Shown here in pieces: positions 31,114-39,927 of a stretch of DNA of 40,673 bases (the first letter of the stretch is position 1; each line of letters begins with the position of its first letter). The notes below the pieces were generated by a model that was not told the DNA's origin, ran no database searches, and saw nothing but the letters and a program-made list of their open reading frames with translations. Location: assembly GCA_002403455.1 (NCBI GenBank), contig DHHV01000025.1, positions 1 through 40,673 of the forward strand, read 5' to 3'. The translations under genes were made by a program, and so were the position numbers. Source of the stretch: Hyphomonadaceae bacterium UBA4763 (GTDB lineage Bacteria > Pseudomonadota > Alphaproteobacteria > Caulobacterales > Aquidulcibacteraceae).

Positions 31114-34061
31114 CGGCAGCGGCGCATTCGCTTTGGGCAGCGCCGGCGCCGCGCGTATTCACGATTTCACCGTCCGAGCCCTTTGCGGCGCGGCTGGCCG
31201 GGGCGCTGGCCGCCAGTTTGCCGCAGCCGATTGAGCCGCTGGCCTGGGCAGATGCGCTGATCCTGCTGCCGACGCGGCGGGCGGCAAAGGATTTTGCGGC
31301 GGCGCTGTTGGCGGCGCGCCCTGGCAATGGTGGCGGTGCAACGGCGATCTTGCCGCGTTTGGCGGCGCTGGGCGATCTAGAAGACGAAAGCCTCGAGACA
31401 ATTGCGCTGTATGGTGGGGCGGCGCCGATGGGACGCGAGATCGCGCCGCTGGCGCGGCGCCTCGCATTGGCGGCCTGTTTGCAGCGCGAAGGGGCGGTCG
31501 ATGATTTTCGGCGCGGGCTGTCGCTCGCGGGCGATTTGGCGAGCGTCATCGATCTTGCCCATCAATATGGCCCCGTTGACTGGGCGGCGCTGACGCCCTT
31601 CCTCGCCGAGCGCGATTTTGCCGAGCATTGGCGCACCGCCGGGGCGGCGTTGTCGCTGCTGAACGAGGCCTGGCCGGCGACTTTGGCCGCGCATGGCTGG
31701 GTCGAGCCGCAGGCCGCCCATGCGGCGCGGGCGCGCGCTTTGGCGCAAGCCTGGGAAACGCGGCCGCCCGATTTTCCGCTGATCATCGCCGGCTCGACCG
31801 GGTCGCAGCCAGCGACGCGGGCGTTGATGCGGGCGGCGGCGTTTGCCCCACAAGGCGCGGTGATCTTGCCAGGCCTTGACCTTGATCTCGATGAAAAAGC
31901 CTGGGCCGCGATTGGTCCGGAGCACCCGCAAGCCGCATTACGCGCAACATTGGCGGCGCTGGGGATTGAGCGCAGCGCCGTGCGGCCGTTGCCGGGCGGG
32001 CGCGATGACGCGCTGGCGCGGGCGCGCCGGCGGCTGTTGAACGAGGCGCTACGGCCGGCCGAATTGACCGATGATTGGCTGCGGCGGCTGACCGATCTGG
32101 GCGGGGCGGATTTTGTGCGGACAGCTTTGGCGGGGCTGGAGATAGTCTCCCTGCCGCGCGAGGATGCGGAGGCCGAGCTTTCCGCTTTGCTGATGGCCAA
32201 AGCCCGGGCCGACGGCAAAAGCGTGGTGCTGGCGACGCCCGATTCCGGGCTGACGCGGCGGGTCATTGCCAAATTGGCGCGGCTGGGCCTGCGGCCGATG
32301 GCGTCGGCCGGGACGACGCTGGCGGAGACGCCGATCGGTGAGGCGCTGATCGCGCTGGCGCGGTTGGGAGCGGACCCGAGCGATCCGGTTCTGCTCGACC
32401 GCGCGCTGGGGGCGCCGGCGATCGCCGCGGCGGTTTCGGACGAAGATGACGGCGAGGGGCTGGCCGCCTTCCGCGCCGTCGCGCTGGCGGGCGTGCGCAA
32501 AGCGCCAGATTGGCCCGGGTTGATCGCTTATTGCCGGCAAGCCCCGCATGCGCCCTTGGTTCAAAAAGAGGCGGCGGCCGATTTCGCCGCCGCGTTGGCG
32601 GATAAAGTCGCGCTGCTGGCGCCGCCCCACAGCGCATTCGCGGCGCATTTGCGCGGCCTGGTCGGCGCAATGGAGGCCTTTCTGGAGCCACAAGCCTGGT
32701 CCGGCCCAGCCGGTCTCGCGGCGGCGGATCTGTTGCGCCCGCTGGTCGATGCGCCGGGGATCGAAGCATTGCTCGATTCTGAGGCGTTCGCCGATTTTTT
32801 GGCGCAGGCCTTTGCGGCCACGAGCCTTCCCATCACCGATGGCGATCCCGATTGCGCTATTCTCGGGCCCTTGGAGGCGCGGCTGCAAGCGCGCGATCTC
32901 GTCATCCTCGGCGGCTTGAATGAAGGCATGTGGCCCAAGCCCGCCCGCCAGGACGCGTTTTTGAACCGGGCGATGCGCGCGCATCTGGGCCTGCCGGCGC
33001 CGGAGGAGCGGCTCGGCCTTGCGGCGCATGACTTTGCGCAATTGGCGTCCGCGCCGGCAATTGTGGTGCTGCGGGCCGAGCGTCAAGGCGGGGAGCCGGC
33101 GGTGAAATCGCGCTGGCTGTGGCGGCTGGAGGCGCTGGCGCGAGGGGCGGGCGCGGATTTGACGCCGTCGGCGGAACTGGCCGAGATCATCGACATTGCC
33201 GCCCGCGCGCATGCGCCGCCAACGCGGTTGCGCATCGCTCCGCCCGCCCCGCGCCCGCCGGCGAAAGCGCGGCCGCGCCGCTTGCGCGTCACAGATATCG
33301 AGACGCTGATCCGCGATCCGTTTGCGATCTATGCGCGGTTGATCTTGGGCCTGCCGGTGCGCGAGGGGCCGCGCCCGCCCGATGCGCGCGATTACGGCAT
33401 GGCCGCCCATCGCCTCGCCGAGCGGCTGGCGCAGGGCGACACATCGATCGATGACGCCGCGATTGCGGCGGCGTTTCGCGATTACGGGCATGACCCGGGC
33501 GCGGCGCATCAGCATGCCTTGCGCCTGTCGGCGGCTTTGGCCGCGTTCGCGACGCATCATTGCGGGCCGGGGGCGCAGCTGTTCCCCGAAATGCGTGGGC
33601 AATGGCGTCCTTTTGGGCTTGACCTGACGATCGATGGACGCGCCGATCTGATCCGGCTCTTGGCCGATGGCGGCCTCGACATCGTCGATTTCAAGACGGG
33701 GACAAGCCCGACCGTGAAACAGATCGCCAGCGGGCTGTCGCCGCAATTGCCGATCGAGGCGTTGATGGCGCTGGAGGGGGCGTTTGCCGGCCTGCCGGCT
33801 TTTCACGCGATTGCCGAGTTGACGATCTATCGCCTGCGCGCCCGCGATTTCGGACCAGAGCAGATCAGCGGGTTGAAGGCAAAATCACTGCATTTGATCC
33901 TCGACGAAACCCGCCAATCCCTGGCGCGGCTGCTGGCGCATTATCTGGCGCCGCATTCAGCGTTTTTCTCCAAGCCGCGTGTGATGCTGGCAAGTTTGTT
34001 CGGCGATTACGATCATTTGGCGCGGCGGGCCGAATGGGCGCTCGATGAGGGCCAGGAATGA
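31110..34061 (+). CDS. addB: double-strand break repair protein AddB
   Basis: Subunit of the AddAB helicase-nuclease, which resects double-strand breaks for RecA-dependent repair. The protein is 983 residues from TTG 31110, which overlaps the stop of the queD-like gene (TTGA); a start at 31002 is also open but lies inside queD. LLPTRRAAKDFA is the degenerate N-terminal helicase-like segment and GGLNEGMWPKPARQDAFLNR is typical of alphaproteobacterial AddB. The C-terminal PD-(D/E)XK nuclease shows GRADLIR and DIVDFKTG. addA follows with a 4-base overlap. Confidence 0.94.
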   Translation: MTAAAHSLWAAPAPRVFTISPSEPFAARLAGALAASLPQPIEPLAWADALILLPTRRAAKDFAAALLAARPGNGGGATAILPRLAALGDLEDESLETIALYGGAAPMGREIAPLARRLALAACLQREGAVDDFRRGLSLAGDLASVIDLAHQYGPVDWAALTPFLAERDFAEHWRTAGAALSLLNEAWPATLAAHGWVEPQAAHAARARALAQAWETRPPDFPLIIAGSTGSQPATRALMRAAAFAPQGAVILPGLDLDLDEKAWAAIGPEHPQAALRATLAALGIERSAVRPLPGGRDDALARARRRLLNEALRPAELTDDWLRRLTDLGGADFVRTALAGLEIVSLPREDAEAELSALLMAKARADGKSVVLATPDSGLTRRVIAKLARLGLRPMASAGTTLAETPIGEALIALARLGADPSDPVLLDRALGAPAIAAAVSDEDDGEGLAAFRAVALAGVRKAPDWPGLIAYCRQAPHAPLVQKEAAADFAAALADKVALLAPPHSAFAAHLRGLVGAMEAFLEPQAWSGPAGLAAADLLRPLVDAPGIEALLDSEAFADFLAQAFAATSLPITDGDPDCAILGPLEARLQARDLVILGGLNEGMWPKPARQDAFLNRAMRAHLGLPAPEERLGLAAHDFAQLASAPAIVVLRAERQGGEPAVKSRWLWRLEALARGAGADLTPSAELAEIIDIAARAHAPPTRLRIAPPAPRPPAKARPRRLRVTDIETLIRDPFAIYARLILGLPVREGPRPPDARDYGMAAHRLAERLAQGDTSIDDAAIAAAFRDYGHDPGAAHQHALRLSAALAAFATHHCGPGAQLFPEMRGQWRPFGLDLTIDGRADLIRLLADGGLDIVDFKTGTSPTVKQIASGLSPQLPIEALMALEGAFAGLPAFHAIAELTIYRLRARDFGPEQISGLKAKSLHLILDETRQSLARLLAHYLAPHSAFFSKPRVMLASLFGDYDHLARRAEWALDEGQE

Positions 34062-37000
34062 GCGCGATATCGCCCGACATTTTGCAGGCCTTGGCCAATC
34101 AGGCGTACGCCGCCGATCCAAGCGCCAGCGTGTTTGTGCGCGCCAATGCCGGCTCTGGCAAAACCAAGGTCCTGGTCGACCGGGTGGCGCGGCTTTTGCT
34201 GGAGGGCGCAGCGCCCGACGCCATCATTTGCATCACCTTTACCAAAGCCGCCGCCGCCGAAATGCAAACGCGGCTGTTTGATCGGTTGGGATCGTGGTCG
34301 GTGTTGAGCGACGCCGATTTGTCGGAAAAGCTGGCGGCGCTGCTGGCGCGCGATGCGGCAGCGATCGGTCCGCGCGATTTATCTTCGGCGCGGCGGTTAT
34401 TTGCGCGGGCGCTGGAAACGCCGGGCGGGCTGAAAATCCAGACGATCCATGCTCTATGCGAGCGGATTTTGCGGCGCTTTCCATTGGAGGCAGGGCTGAC
34501 GCCTGGCTTTGTGGTGCTGGAAGACGCTGCGCAGGCGCAATTGCGGGCAACGGCTTGGGCCAAGATCGGCGCGCTCGCCGCCGAAGGCGAGGCGGGAATC
34601 GCGGACGCGTTCGCGCATGTAGCGCTGGTTTTCGGGACCGATGACCTTGCCGATTTGCTGGCCAATGCGTTGCGTCACCGCCGCGCCATTGTCGACTTCT
34701 GGCAAAAACAAGGCGGCCTGGATGAAGCGCAAACCGCGCTGTGGCGCCATTTTGGCTTTGCCGGCCCTCGATCGCGCGCCGATTTGCTGGCGCCATGGTT
34801 TGCCAATTTGCCGCGCGCTGAACTCGCTGCGGCGGCTGGATGGCTCGCAAGCGGCAAGATCACCGACCAGAAAACCGCCGAAATCCTGCAAAAAGCCCTC
34901 GCTGGCGACGCGGAAACCGCTTTTGCGGCCCTGTTGTCGCTGGCTTTCACCACGGAGGGCGAGCCCCGCGCCAAGCCGGTTTTCACCGCCGACATGCGCA
35001 AGTTCCCGCGCGTGGAGGCGCTGTTAAGCCAAGCTGGCGCCTTTATCGCGGAGGTCTGCGCGCTAAAATCCGCTTTGGAAGCGCGCGAAGCGGCCCACAT
35101 GAATGCCAGCCTGTTTCTGCTCGCCATCGTCATGATCGGCGAGGTCGAGGCCGCCAAGATGGCGATGCAAGCGGTCGATTTCGACGATCTGATTGATCGC
35201 GCCGCCGATCTGCTCGACCGCGCCGATTTGCGCGCTTGGGTGCAATTCAAGCTCGATGCCGGGATCGCCCATGTCTTGGTCGATGAGGCGCAAGACACCT
35301 CGCCGAGCCAATGGCGGCTGATCCGCGCCCTCACGGCCGAGTTTTTCGTCGGCGACACGGCGTGCCTCGGTCCGCGCACCTTGTTCGCGGTCGGCGATGA
35401 AAAACAAAGCATTTACGGCTTTCAGGGCGCCGATCCGGCCGGGTTCCTGCGCGAGGGCCAAGACCTCATCACCCGCGCCACAGCGGCAGGCATGGTCGCC
35501 AAGGCGCTGCCGCTGGATGTGTCGTTTCGCTCCTGCCCGGAGATCTTGGCGGCGGTCGATCATGTCGTCAATTTCGCCCCGATCAGCGCCCCCCCGGCCG
35601 GGGCCGAGCTCACTACCCATATCGCTTTTCGCCAAAACGATCGCGGCGGGGTCGAATTATGGGCGCCGGAGCCGCCGCCCGTTCAAGAACAAGACGATCC
35701 GTGGGATTTGCCGGTCGACGCCGAACGGGCCGATAGCGCCGAGGCGCGGCTCGGGCGGCGGATCGCCGCGCGCTTGCAGGATTGGTTCGCCAAGGGGCTG
35801 GCGATCGAGGAGAACGGCAAAAAGCGAGGCGCGCGGCCGGGCGATGTGCTGATCCTGGTGCGCAAGCGCGGCAAGGTCGCCACCGCCGTGCTGCGGGCGC
35901 TGAAACGGGCCGGCATTCCGGTGGCGGGGCGCGATCGATTTTCACTTGCCGACGAGATCGCCGTGCAGGACGTCTTGTCGCTCGCCAAAGCGGCGCTCGA
36001 CCCGTTTGACGATCTGGCGCTGGCCGAAGCGCTGCATTCCCCGCTTTTGGGGCTGTCGCTCGAGGCGATTTTCACGCTGGCGCATGATCGCGGCGATGCG
36101 CCGCTCAGCGCGCGGCTGATCGCGGCGGCCGCCACGGACCCGCAATTTGCCTTCGCGGCCGGCATGCTGCAGCGCGCTTACGCGATCGCGCAACATGGGG
36201 GGGCGCATCATTTCTGCGCTTGGGCGCTCGAACAGGCTGATCCGGATGGGCAAACCGGCTGGGCGCGGATGATCGCCCGGCTTTCGGCTGAAGCGCGCGA
36301 GCCGCTGGAAGAATTGCTGTCGCAAGCGTTGGCTTTTGACCAGGGCGCGCGCCCCGGTTTGCTTGGGTTTATCCGCGAGATCGGCGCCTCCGAGCAGGAA
36401 TTAAAACGCGAATTGTCGAGCAATAGCGACAGCGTTCGGCTGATGACCGTGCATGGCGCAAAAGGATTAGAGGCGCCGATCGTCATTTTGGCGGACGCCA
36501 CGGAGCGGGGCGCGCGCAACAAGCGAAGCTTTATATTGACCGAGGACGGCGCGCCGATCCTCTCGCCGCTCGCAAAAGCCAGCGACCCCGCTTCGCAAGC
36601 CCTGCGCGCGCAGCTGGAGATGGCGGAAGCGGAAGAATATGGGCGCCTGCTTTATGTCGGGATGACGCGGGCGCGCGATCGGCTGGTCATCGCCGGGCGG
36701 GCGGGCAAAGAGGGCAAAATCGACGCCGCCGCCTGGCATAGACGCGTCGATGAAGCGTTGCGCGATCATTGGGTTAAAGCAGGCGCCGCCGACCTCAGCG
36801 CCGCTGCGCCGGATCGTTTGTATGGAGCGGCGCCGGAATTCTTGGGCCCTCCCCTGGCGTCGATCGGGCAAAGCTTCGGGCAATTGCCCAATTGGGCGCG
36901 CGCCACAAACGCGTGGCGGGGTCCAAATCGCGCGCCGTCTGAGGCGGGGCTGTCGCCGCTGGCGGCGGGGGCGCCTTTGCGCTTTCGGCGCGGCGCGATC

Positions 37001-37492
37001 GTGCATGCGCTGTTGCAGCATTTGCCGGAGGTCGAGGCGGTCGAGCGCCCTGTCGCTGGCGCGCGCCTCGCGCAGGCTTTGGGCGCCGATCTCGGCCCGG
37101 AACTGCGCGCCGCGCTTGTAGACGAAGCGCGGCGCATTTTAAACGATCCGCAATTTGCGCCCGCCTTTGCGCCGGGCTCGCGCGCCGAAGTCACGCTGTT
37201 TGGTATTGGGGCTCAAGGCGGGCCAGCCCGACTGATGCGGCTGGATCGGCTGGCGGTGACGCCCGCGCGGGTTTATCTCGTCGATTTCAAGACCAATCGC
37301 CCGCCGCCAGCCCGGCTCGAAGAGGTCGAGGCGGCGGTGCTGCTGCAATTGGCGGATTACTGCAATGCTTTGCAGTCAATTTATCCCGATCGGGCGATCG
37401 AGAGCGCGTTGATTTGGACCGATTCCGCTCAATTGATGCCGGTTCCGCACGATTACTTGAAAAGCGCTGTGATGGCGGCCGGGGCGGCTTGA
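34058..37492 (+). CDS. addA: double-strand break repair helicase AddA
   Basis: UvrD-type helicase plus nuclease subunit of AddAB, 1144 residues. Walker A is NAGSGKTKVLVDRVA, motif Ia ITFTKAAAAEMQ, motif II VLVDEAQDTSPSQW, motif III VGDEKQSIYGFQGADP, motif V MTVHGAKGLEAPIV and motif VI LLYVGMTRARDRL. The C-terminal RecB-like nuclease core reads LVDFKTNRPPP. The ATG overlaps the addB stop (ATGA). The order addB-addA with alphaproteobacterial lengths is usual; joining to queE-queD is less so. Confidence 0.97.
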   Translation: MSAISPDILQALANQAYAADPSASVFVRANAGSGKTKVLVDRVARLLLEGAAPDAIICITFTKAAAAEMQTRLFDRLGSWSVLSDADLSEKLAALLARDAAAIGPRDLSSARRLFARALETPGGLKIQTIHALCERILRRFPLEAGLTPGFVVLEDAAQAQLRATAWAKIGALAAEGEAGIADAFAHVALVFGTDDLADLLANALRHRRAIVDFWQKQGGLDEAQTALWRHFGFAGPRSRADLLAPWFANLPRAELAAAAGWLASGKITDQKTAEILQKALAGDAETAFAALLSLAFTTEGEPRAKPVFTADMRKFPRVEALLSQAGAFIAEVCALKSALEAREAAHMNASLFLLAIVMIGEVEAAKMAMQAVDFDDLIDRAADLLDRADLRAWVQFKLDAGIAHVLVDEAQDTSPSQWRLIRALTAEFFVGDTACLGPRTLFAVGDEKQSIYGFQGADPAGFLREGQDLITRATAAGMVAKALPLDVSFRSCPEILAAVDHVVNFAPISAPPAGAELTTHIAFRQNDRGGVELWAPEPPPVQEQDDPWDLPVDAERADSAEARLGRRIAARLQDWFAKGLAIEENGKKRGARPGDVLILVRKRGKVATAVLRALKRAGIPVAGRDRFSLADEIAVQDVLSLAKAALDPFDDLALAEALHSPLLGLSLEAIFTLAHDRGDAPLSARLIAAAATDPQFAFAAGMLQRAYAIAQHGGAHHFCAWALEQADPDGQTGWARMIARLSAEAREPLEELLSQALAFDQGARPGLLGFIREIGASEQELKRELSSNSDSVRLMTVHGAKGLEAPIVILADATERGARNKRSFILTEDGAPILSPLAKASDPASQALRAQLEMAEAEEYGRLLYVGMTRARDRLVIAGRAGKEGKIDAAAWHRRVDEALRDHWVKAGAADLSAAAPDRLYGAAPEFLGPPLASIGQSFGQLPNWARATNAWRGPNRAPSEAGLSPLAAGAPLRFRRGAIVHALLQHLPEVEAVERPVAGARLAQALGADLGPELRAALVDEARRILNDPQFAPAFAPGSRAEVTLFGIGAQGGPARLMRLDRLAVTPARVYLVDFKTNRPPPARLEEVEAAVLLQLADYCNALQSIYPDRAIESALIWTDSAQLMPVPHDYLKSAVMAAGAA

Positions 37493-37538
37493 AGGGGACC
37501 GCTTGTCTCCATACGTCTTGGATCGTTGAGTCGATCGT

Positions 37539-37556
37539 CCGCCGCAGGTGCGGCGG
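37539..37556. repeat. 8-bp perfect hairpin before trxA
   Basis: CCGCCGCA and TGCGGCGG face each other over two bases, between the addA stop and the trxA ribosome site. Without a T-run it is not a standard terminator; it could attenuate read-through from addA. Confidence 0.4.
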
Positions 37557-37575
37557 CGCATACGGAGTGAAGACC

Positions 37576-37911
37576 ATGGCGACCCAAAAAGCCAATGACG
37601 ACACCTTTGAAACCGCCGTGCTAAAAGCCCAAGGCCCGGTCCTGGTCGATTTTTGGGCGGAATGGTGCGGCCCGTGCAAAATGATCGGTCCGGCGCTCGA
37701 AGAAATCTCGGAAAATCTCGCCGACAAGATCGCGATCGTTAAAGTCAATGTCGATGAAGCCCCGATGACCCCGTCGCGCTATGGCGTCAAGGGCATTCCG
37801 ACCTTGATGCTGTTTGAAAACGGCAAAGTCCAGGCAACCCGCGTCGGCGCGTCAGACAAGTCGAAACTGGAAAGCTGGATCAACGACCAATTACAGGCGA
37901 AAGCGTCCTAA
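37576..37911 (+). CDS. trxA: thioredoxin
   Basis: Cytosolic dithiol reductant of 111 residues, full family length. The active site is FWAEWCGPCKMIGP; the cis-proline is in GIPTLMLFENG. ATG 37576 has GGAG at -11 to -8. A thioredoxin gene directly after addAB is a common arrangement in alphaproteobacteria. It is convergent with sspB. Confidence 0.97.
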   Translation: MATQKANDDTFETAVLKAQGPVLVDFWAEWCGPCKMIGPALEEISENLADKIAIVKVNVDEAPMTPSRYGVKGIPTLMLFENGKVQATRVGASDKSKLESWINDQLQAKAS

Positions 37912-37923
37912 CGGACTTATTGC

Positions 37924-38421
37924 TTATTCCGTCGGCTTGCGGCGGAACCGGTCAAGCGAAATCACTGAAGCCCCACTCTCCGGAGCGGGCGCTTCGGTTG
38001 GTTCAGCGTCAGGCAGGCTGTCCGGATGGACAATGGTGGGCCGCGTCCCCGGCCGATGCGCGATCGCGTCATCCGCATGCGGTTCAAATTGCAACATGAA
38101 GCGCACGCTCGGATCATTAAAGCGGGTGATGGCGGCATAAGGCACCCGCAGCAAATGCGGCACGCCGCCGAATTTCAGGACGACCTGGAAGGCTTGCGCC
38201 TCCACCTTCAATTCCCAGAATTGGTGCTCGATGACGATGGTCATCTCGTCAGGGTATTTTTGCAGCACAAAATCAGGGGCAATTACCCCGGGCGCATGCG
38301 TGCGGAACGTGATGTAAAAATGATGCCGCCCGGGCAGGCCTTTTGGGCCGCCGGCGTGCGCCAGCGCCTCGCGCACGACATTCCGCAGCGCGTCTTGAAC
38401 CAAACGGTCATACTCGATCAT
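37924..38421 (-). CDS. sspB: ClpXP adaptor SspB (alpha type)
   Basis: Protein of 165 residues that tethers ssrA-tagged and other substrates to ClpXP. The N-terminal substrate-binding domain shows YDRLVQDALRNVVR, HHFYITF, PDEMTIVIEHQFWEL and FGGVPHLLRVPYAAI, typical of the alphaproteobacterial family. A flexible Pro/Glu-rich linker follows, and the C-terminal ISLDRFRRKP is the ClpX-docking tail. ATG 38421 is the family start; a TTG at 38451 is open. Upstream is the divergent P450 gene. Confidence 0.93.
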   Translation of the reverse strand: MIEYDRLVQDALRNVVREALAHAGGPKGLPGRHHFYITFRTHAPGVIAPDFVLQKYPDEMTIVIEHQFWELKVEAQAFQVVLKFGGVPHLLRVPYAAITRFNDPSVRFMLQFEPHADDAIAHRPGTRPTIVHPDSLPDAEPTEAPAPESGASVISLDRFRRKPTE

Positions 38422-38503
38422 GGTGTGCGACACGGGACGGCGACTTTCCAATCAACGCGGCAAGCTTTGTGCATTATGAAACTTACTGTATACGAAGCCT
38501 GAA

Positions 38504-38527
38504 ATCGATCAATACAATTGAATCGAT
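38504..38527. promoter_or_regulatory. dyad upstream of the P450 gene, putative operator
   Basis: ATCGATCAAT and ATTGAATCGAT form an inverted repeat with one extra base around ACA, 14 bases before the P450 ATG. The AT-rich stretch just upstream holds TTGTGC and TATACG at 16-base spacing, a possible promoter. A repressor site is inference. Confidence 0.4.
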
Positions 38528-38541
38528 TTGGAGCCGCCTTC

Positions 38542-39927
38542 ATGTCACCGCCGCGCTTTCAGCCGCCTGCGCCGACCCCGCCCGACCGTGAATTGCCGCT
38601 CTGGCAATGGCTGTGGCAAGTCTATCGCAACCCTATTCTGACCTGGCCGCGCGCGGTGTTTGAAGAGCCTTATGTGCTGCGCCAAGCCGGGCGCCTAAGC
38701 GCCCATTTCCTGCTGGATCCGGCCTTGGTCAAAGGCGTGCTGCTCGACCATGTCGAAGCGTTCCCCAAAGCGCCGATCATGCGCCGAATGATCGAATTTG
38801 AGAACGGCCCCAACATCCTAACGGCCGAGGGCGAGTATTGGCGGATGCTGCGCCGCACCGCCGCGCCGGGGTTTCAGGCGAAGAAAATCGCCGCGATGGG
38901 CCCGGTCTTTGTCGACGCGGCGCAACGGCGCTTGCAGGCGTGGCAAGCGCGCCAAGGCGATGCGCCGATCGATCTTGCGAAAGAGATGATGTTCACGACG
39001 CTCGACGTGATCATCGAGACAATGCTCTCGGGGCGCGATGAGGTCGACACGCAGCGGCTCGGCGAAGCGATCGCGACCTATATTGACACGATCGGGCGGG
39101 TGCAGCCGGCCGATGTTCTCAATCTGCCGGCCTGGGCGCCGCGGCCGGGCAAGCGGCGCGGCACGATCGCCGGCAATTACATCCGCGCCGAGACGCTGCG
39201 GATCGTCCAGAACCGTCGCGCCCGTCCGGTCGAGCGGCCCGATCTATTAAATCTGATGTTGGACGCGCGCGACCCCGAAAGCGGGCATGCGCTGACCGAC
39301 CAGGAATTGGTCAACACGATCGGGGTGTTTATCGGCGCCGGCCATGAGACGACGGCGTTGGCGCTGACCTGGGCGCTATATCTGATCCATCAGCACCCCT
39401 CAACCGAAGCGCGGCTGCGCGCCGAGATCGCCGAGGTCTGCGGAGATGCGCCGCCGCGCCCCGATCAGGCCGATCGGCTTGTCTTTGCGCGACAGGTGAT
39501 CGAAGAAGCCATGCGGCTCTACCCGCCCGTGCCGAACATTCCGCGCATCGCCGCCCAAGACGTCACCATCGGCGAAGCGCACATCCGCACTGGCGATTTT
39601 GTCGTCATTCCGGTCTACGCCATCCATCGCCACGCCAAATTGTGGCATGACCCATGGGCGTTCAACCCGGCCAATTTTGACCCCGAACTCGCGGCAAGCC
39701 GCACGCGTTACGCCTATTTGCCGTTTGGGGCGGGCCCGCGCATTTGCATCGGCATGGGGTTTGCGATGCTGGAGGCCGTGTTGATCTTGGCGAGCCTAAT
39801 TCAAGCGCGGCGCTTCGAAATCATCGATCCGGCGCGAGTCGAGCCGCAACAGACCATTACCTTAAAGCCGCGCGATGGGATTTTTGCGCGGGTGCGGGAA
39901 GTCGCCCGCTTTGCCGCGGCGGCGTGA
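38542..39927 (+). CDS. cytochrome P450
   Basis: Haem mono-oxygenase of 461 residues, soluble (no N-terminal anchor). The I-helix is IGAGHETTALALTW, the ExxR motif EEAMRLYPPVP, and the haem loop FGAGPRICIGMGFAM with the ligand Cys. The architecture resembles CYP102-like/CYP1-type bacterial P450s acting on fatty acids or other hydrophobic substrates, but I cannot assign a family or substrate. ATG 38542 is preferred over TTG 38518. No ferredoxin or reductase gene is adjacent. The stop overlaps the tilS GTG start (GTGA). Confidence 0.93.
   Translation: MSPPRFQPPAPTPPDRELPLWQWLWQVYRNPILTWPRAVFEEPYVLRQAGRLSAHFLLDPALVKGVLLDHVEAFPKAPIMRRMIEFENGPNILTAEGEYWRMLRRTAAPGFQAKKIAAMGPVFVDAAQRRLQAWQARQGDAPIDLAKEMMFTTLDVIIETMLSGRDEVDTQRLGEAIATYIDTIGRVQPADVLNLPAWAPRPGKRRGTIAGNYIRAETLRIVQNRRARPVERPDLLNLMLDARDPESGHALTDQELVNTIGVFIGAGHETTALALTWALYLIHQHPSTEARLRAEIAEVCGDAPPRPDQADRLVFARQVIEEAMRLYPPVPNIPRIAAQDVTIGEAHIRTGDFVVIPVYAIHRHAKLWHDPWAFNPANFDPELAASRTRYAYLPFGAGPRICIGMGFAMLEAVLILASLIQARRFEIIDPARVEPQQTITLKPRDGIFARVREVARFAAAA

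Noticed and set aside
32049..33806. 585-codon antisense ORF within addB
   Set aside because: Arg/Gln-rich shadow frame; the plus strand encodes AddB with its nuclease motifs.
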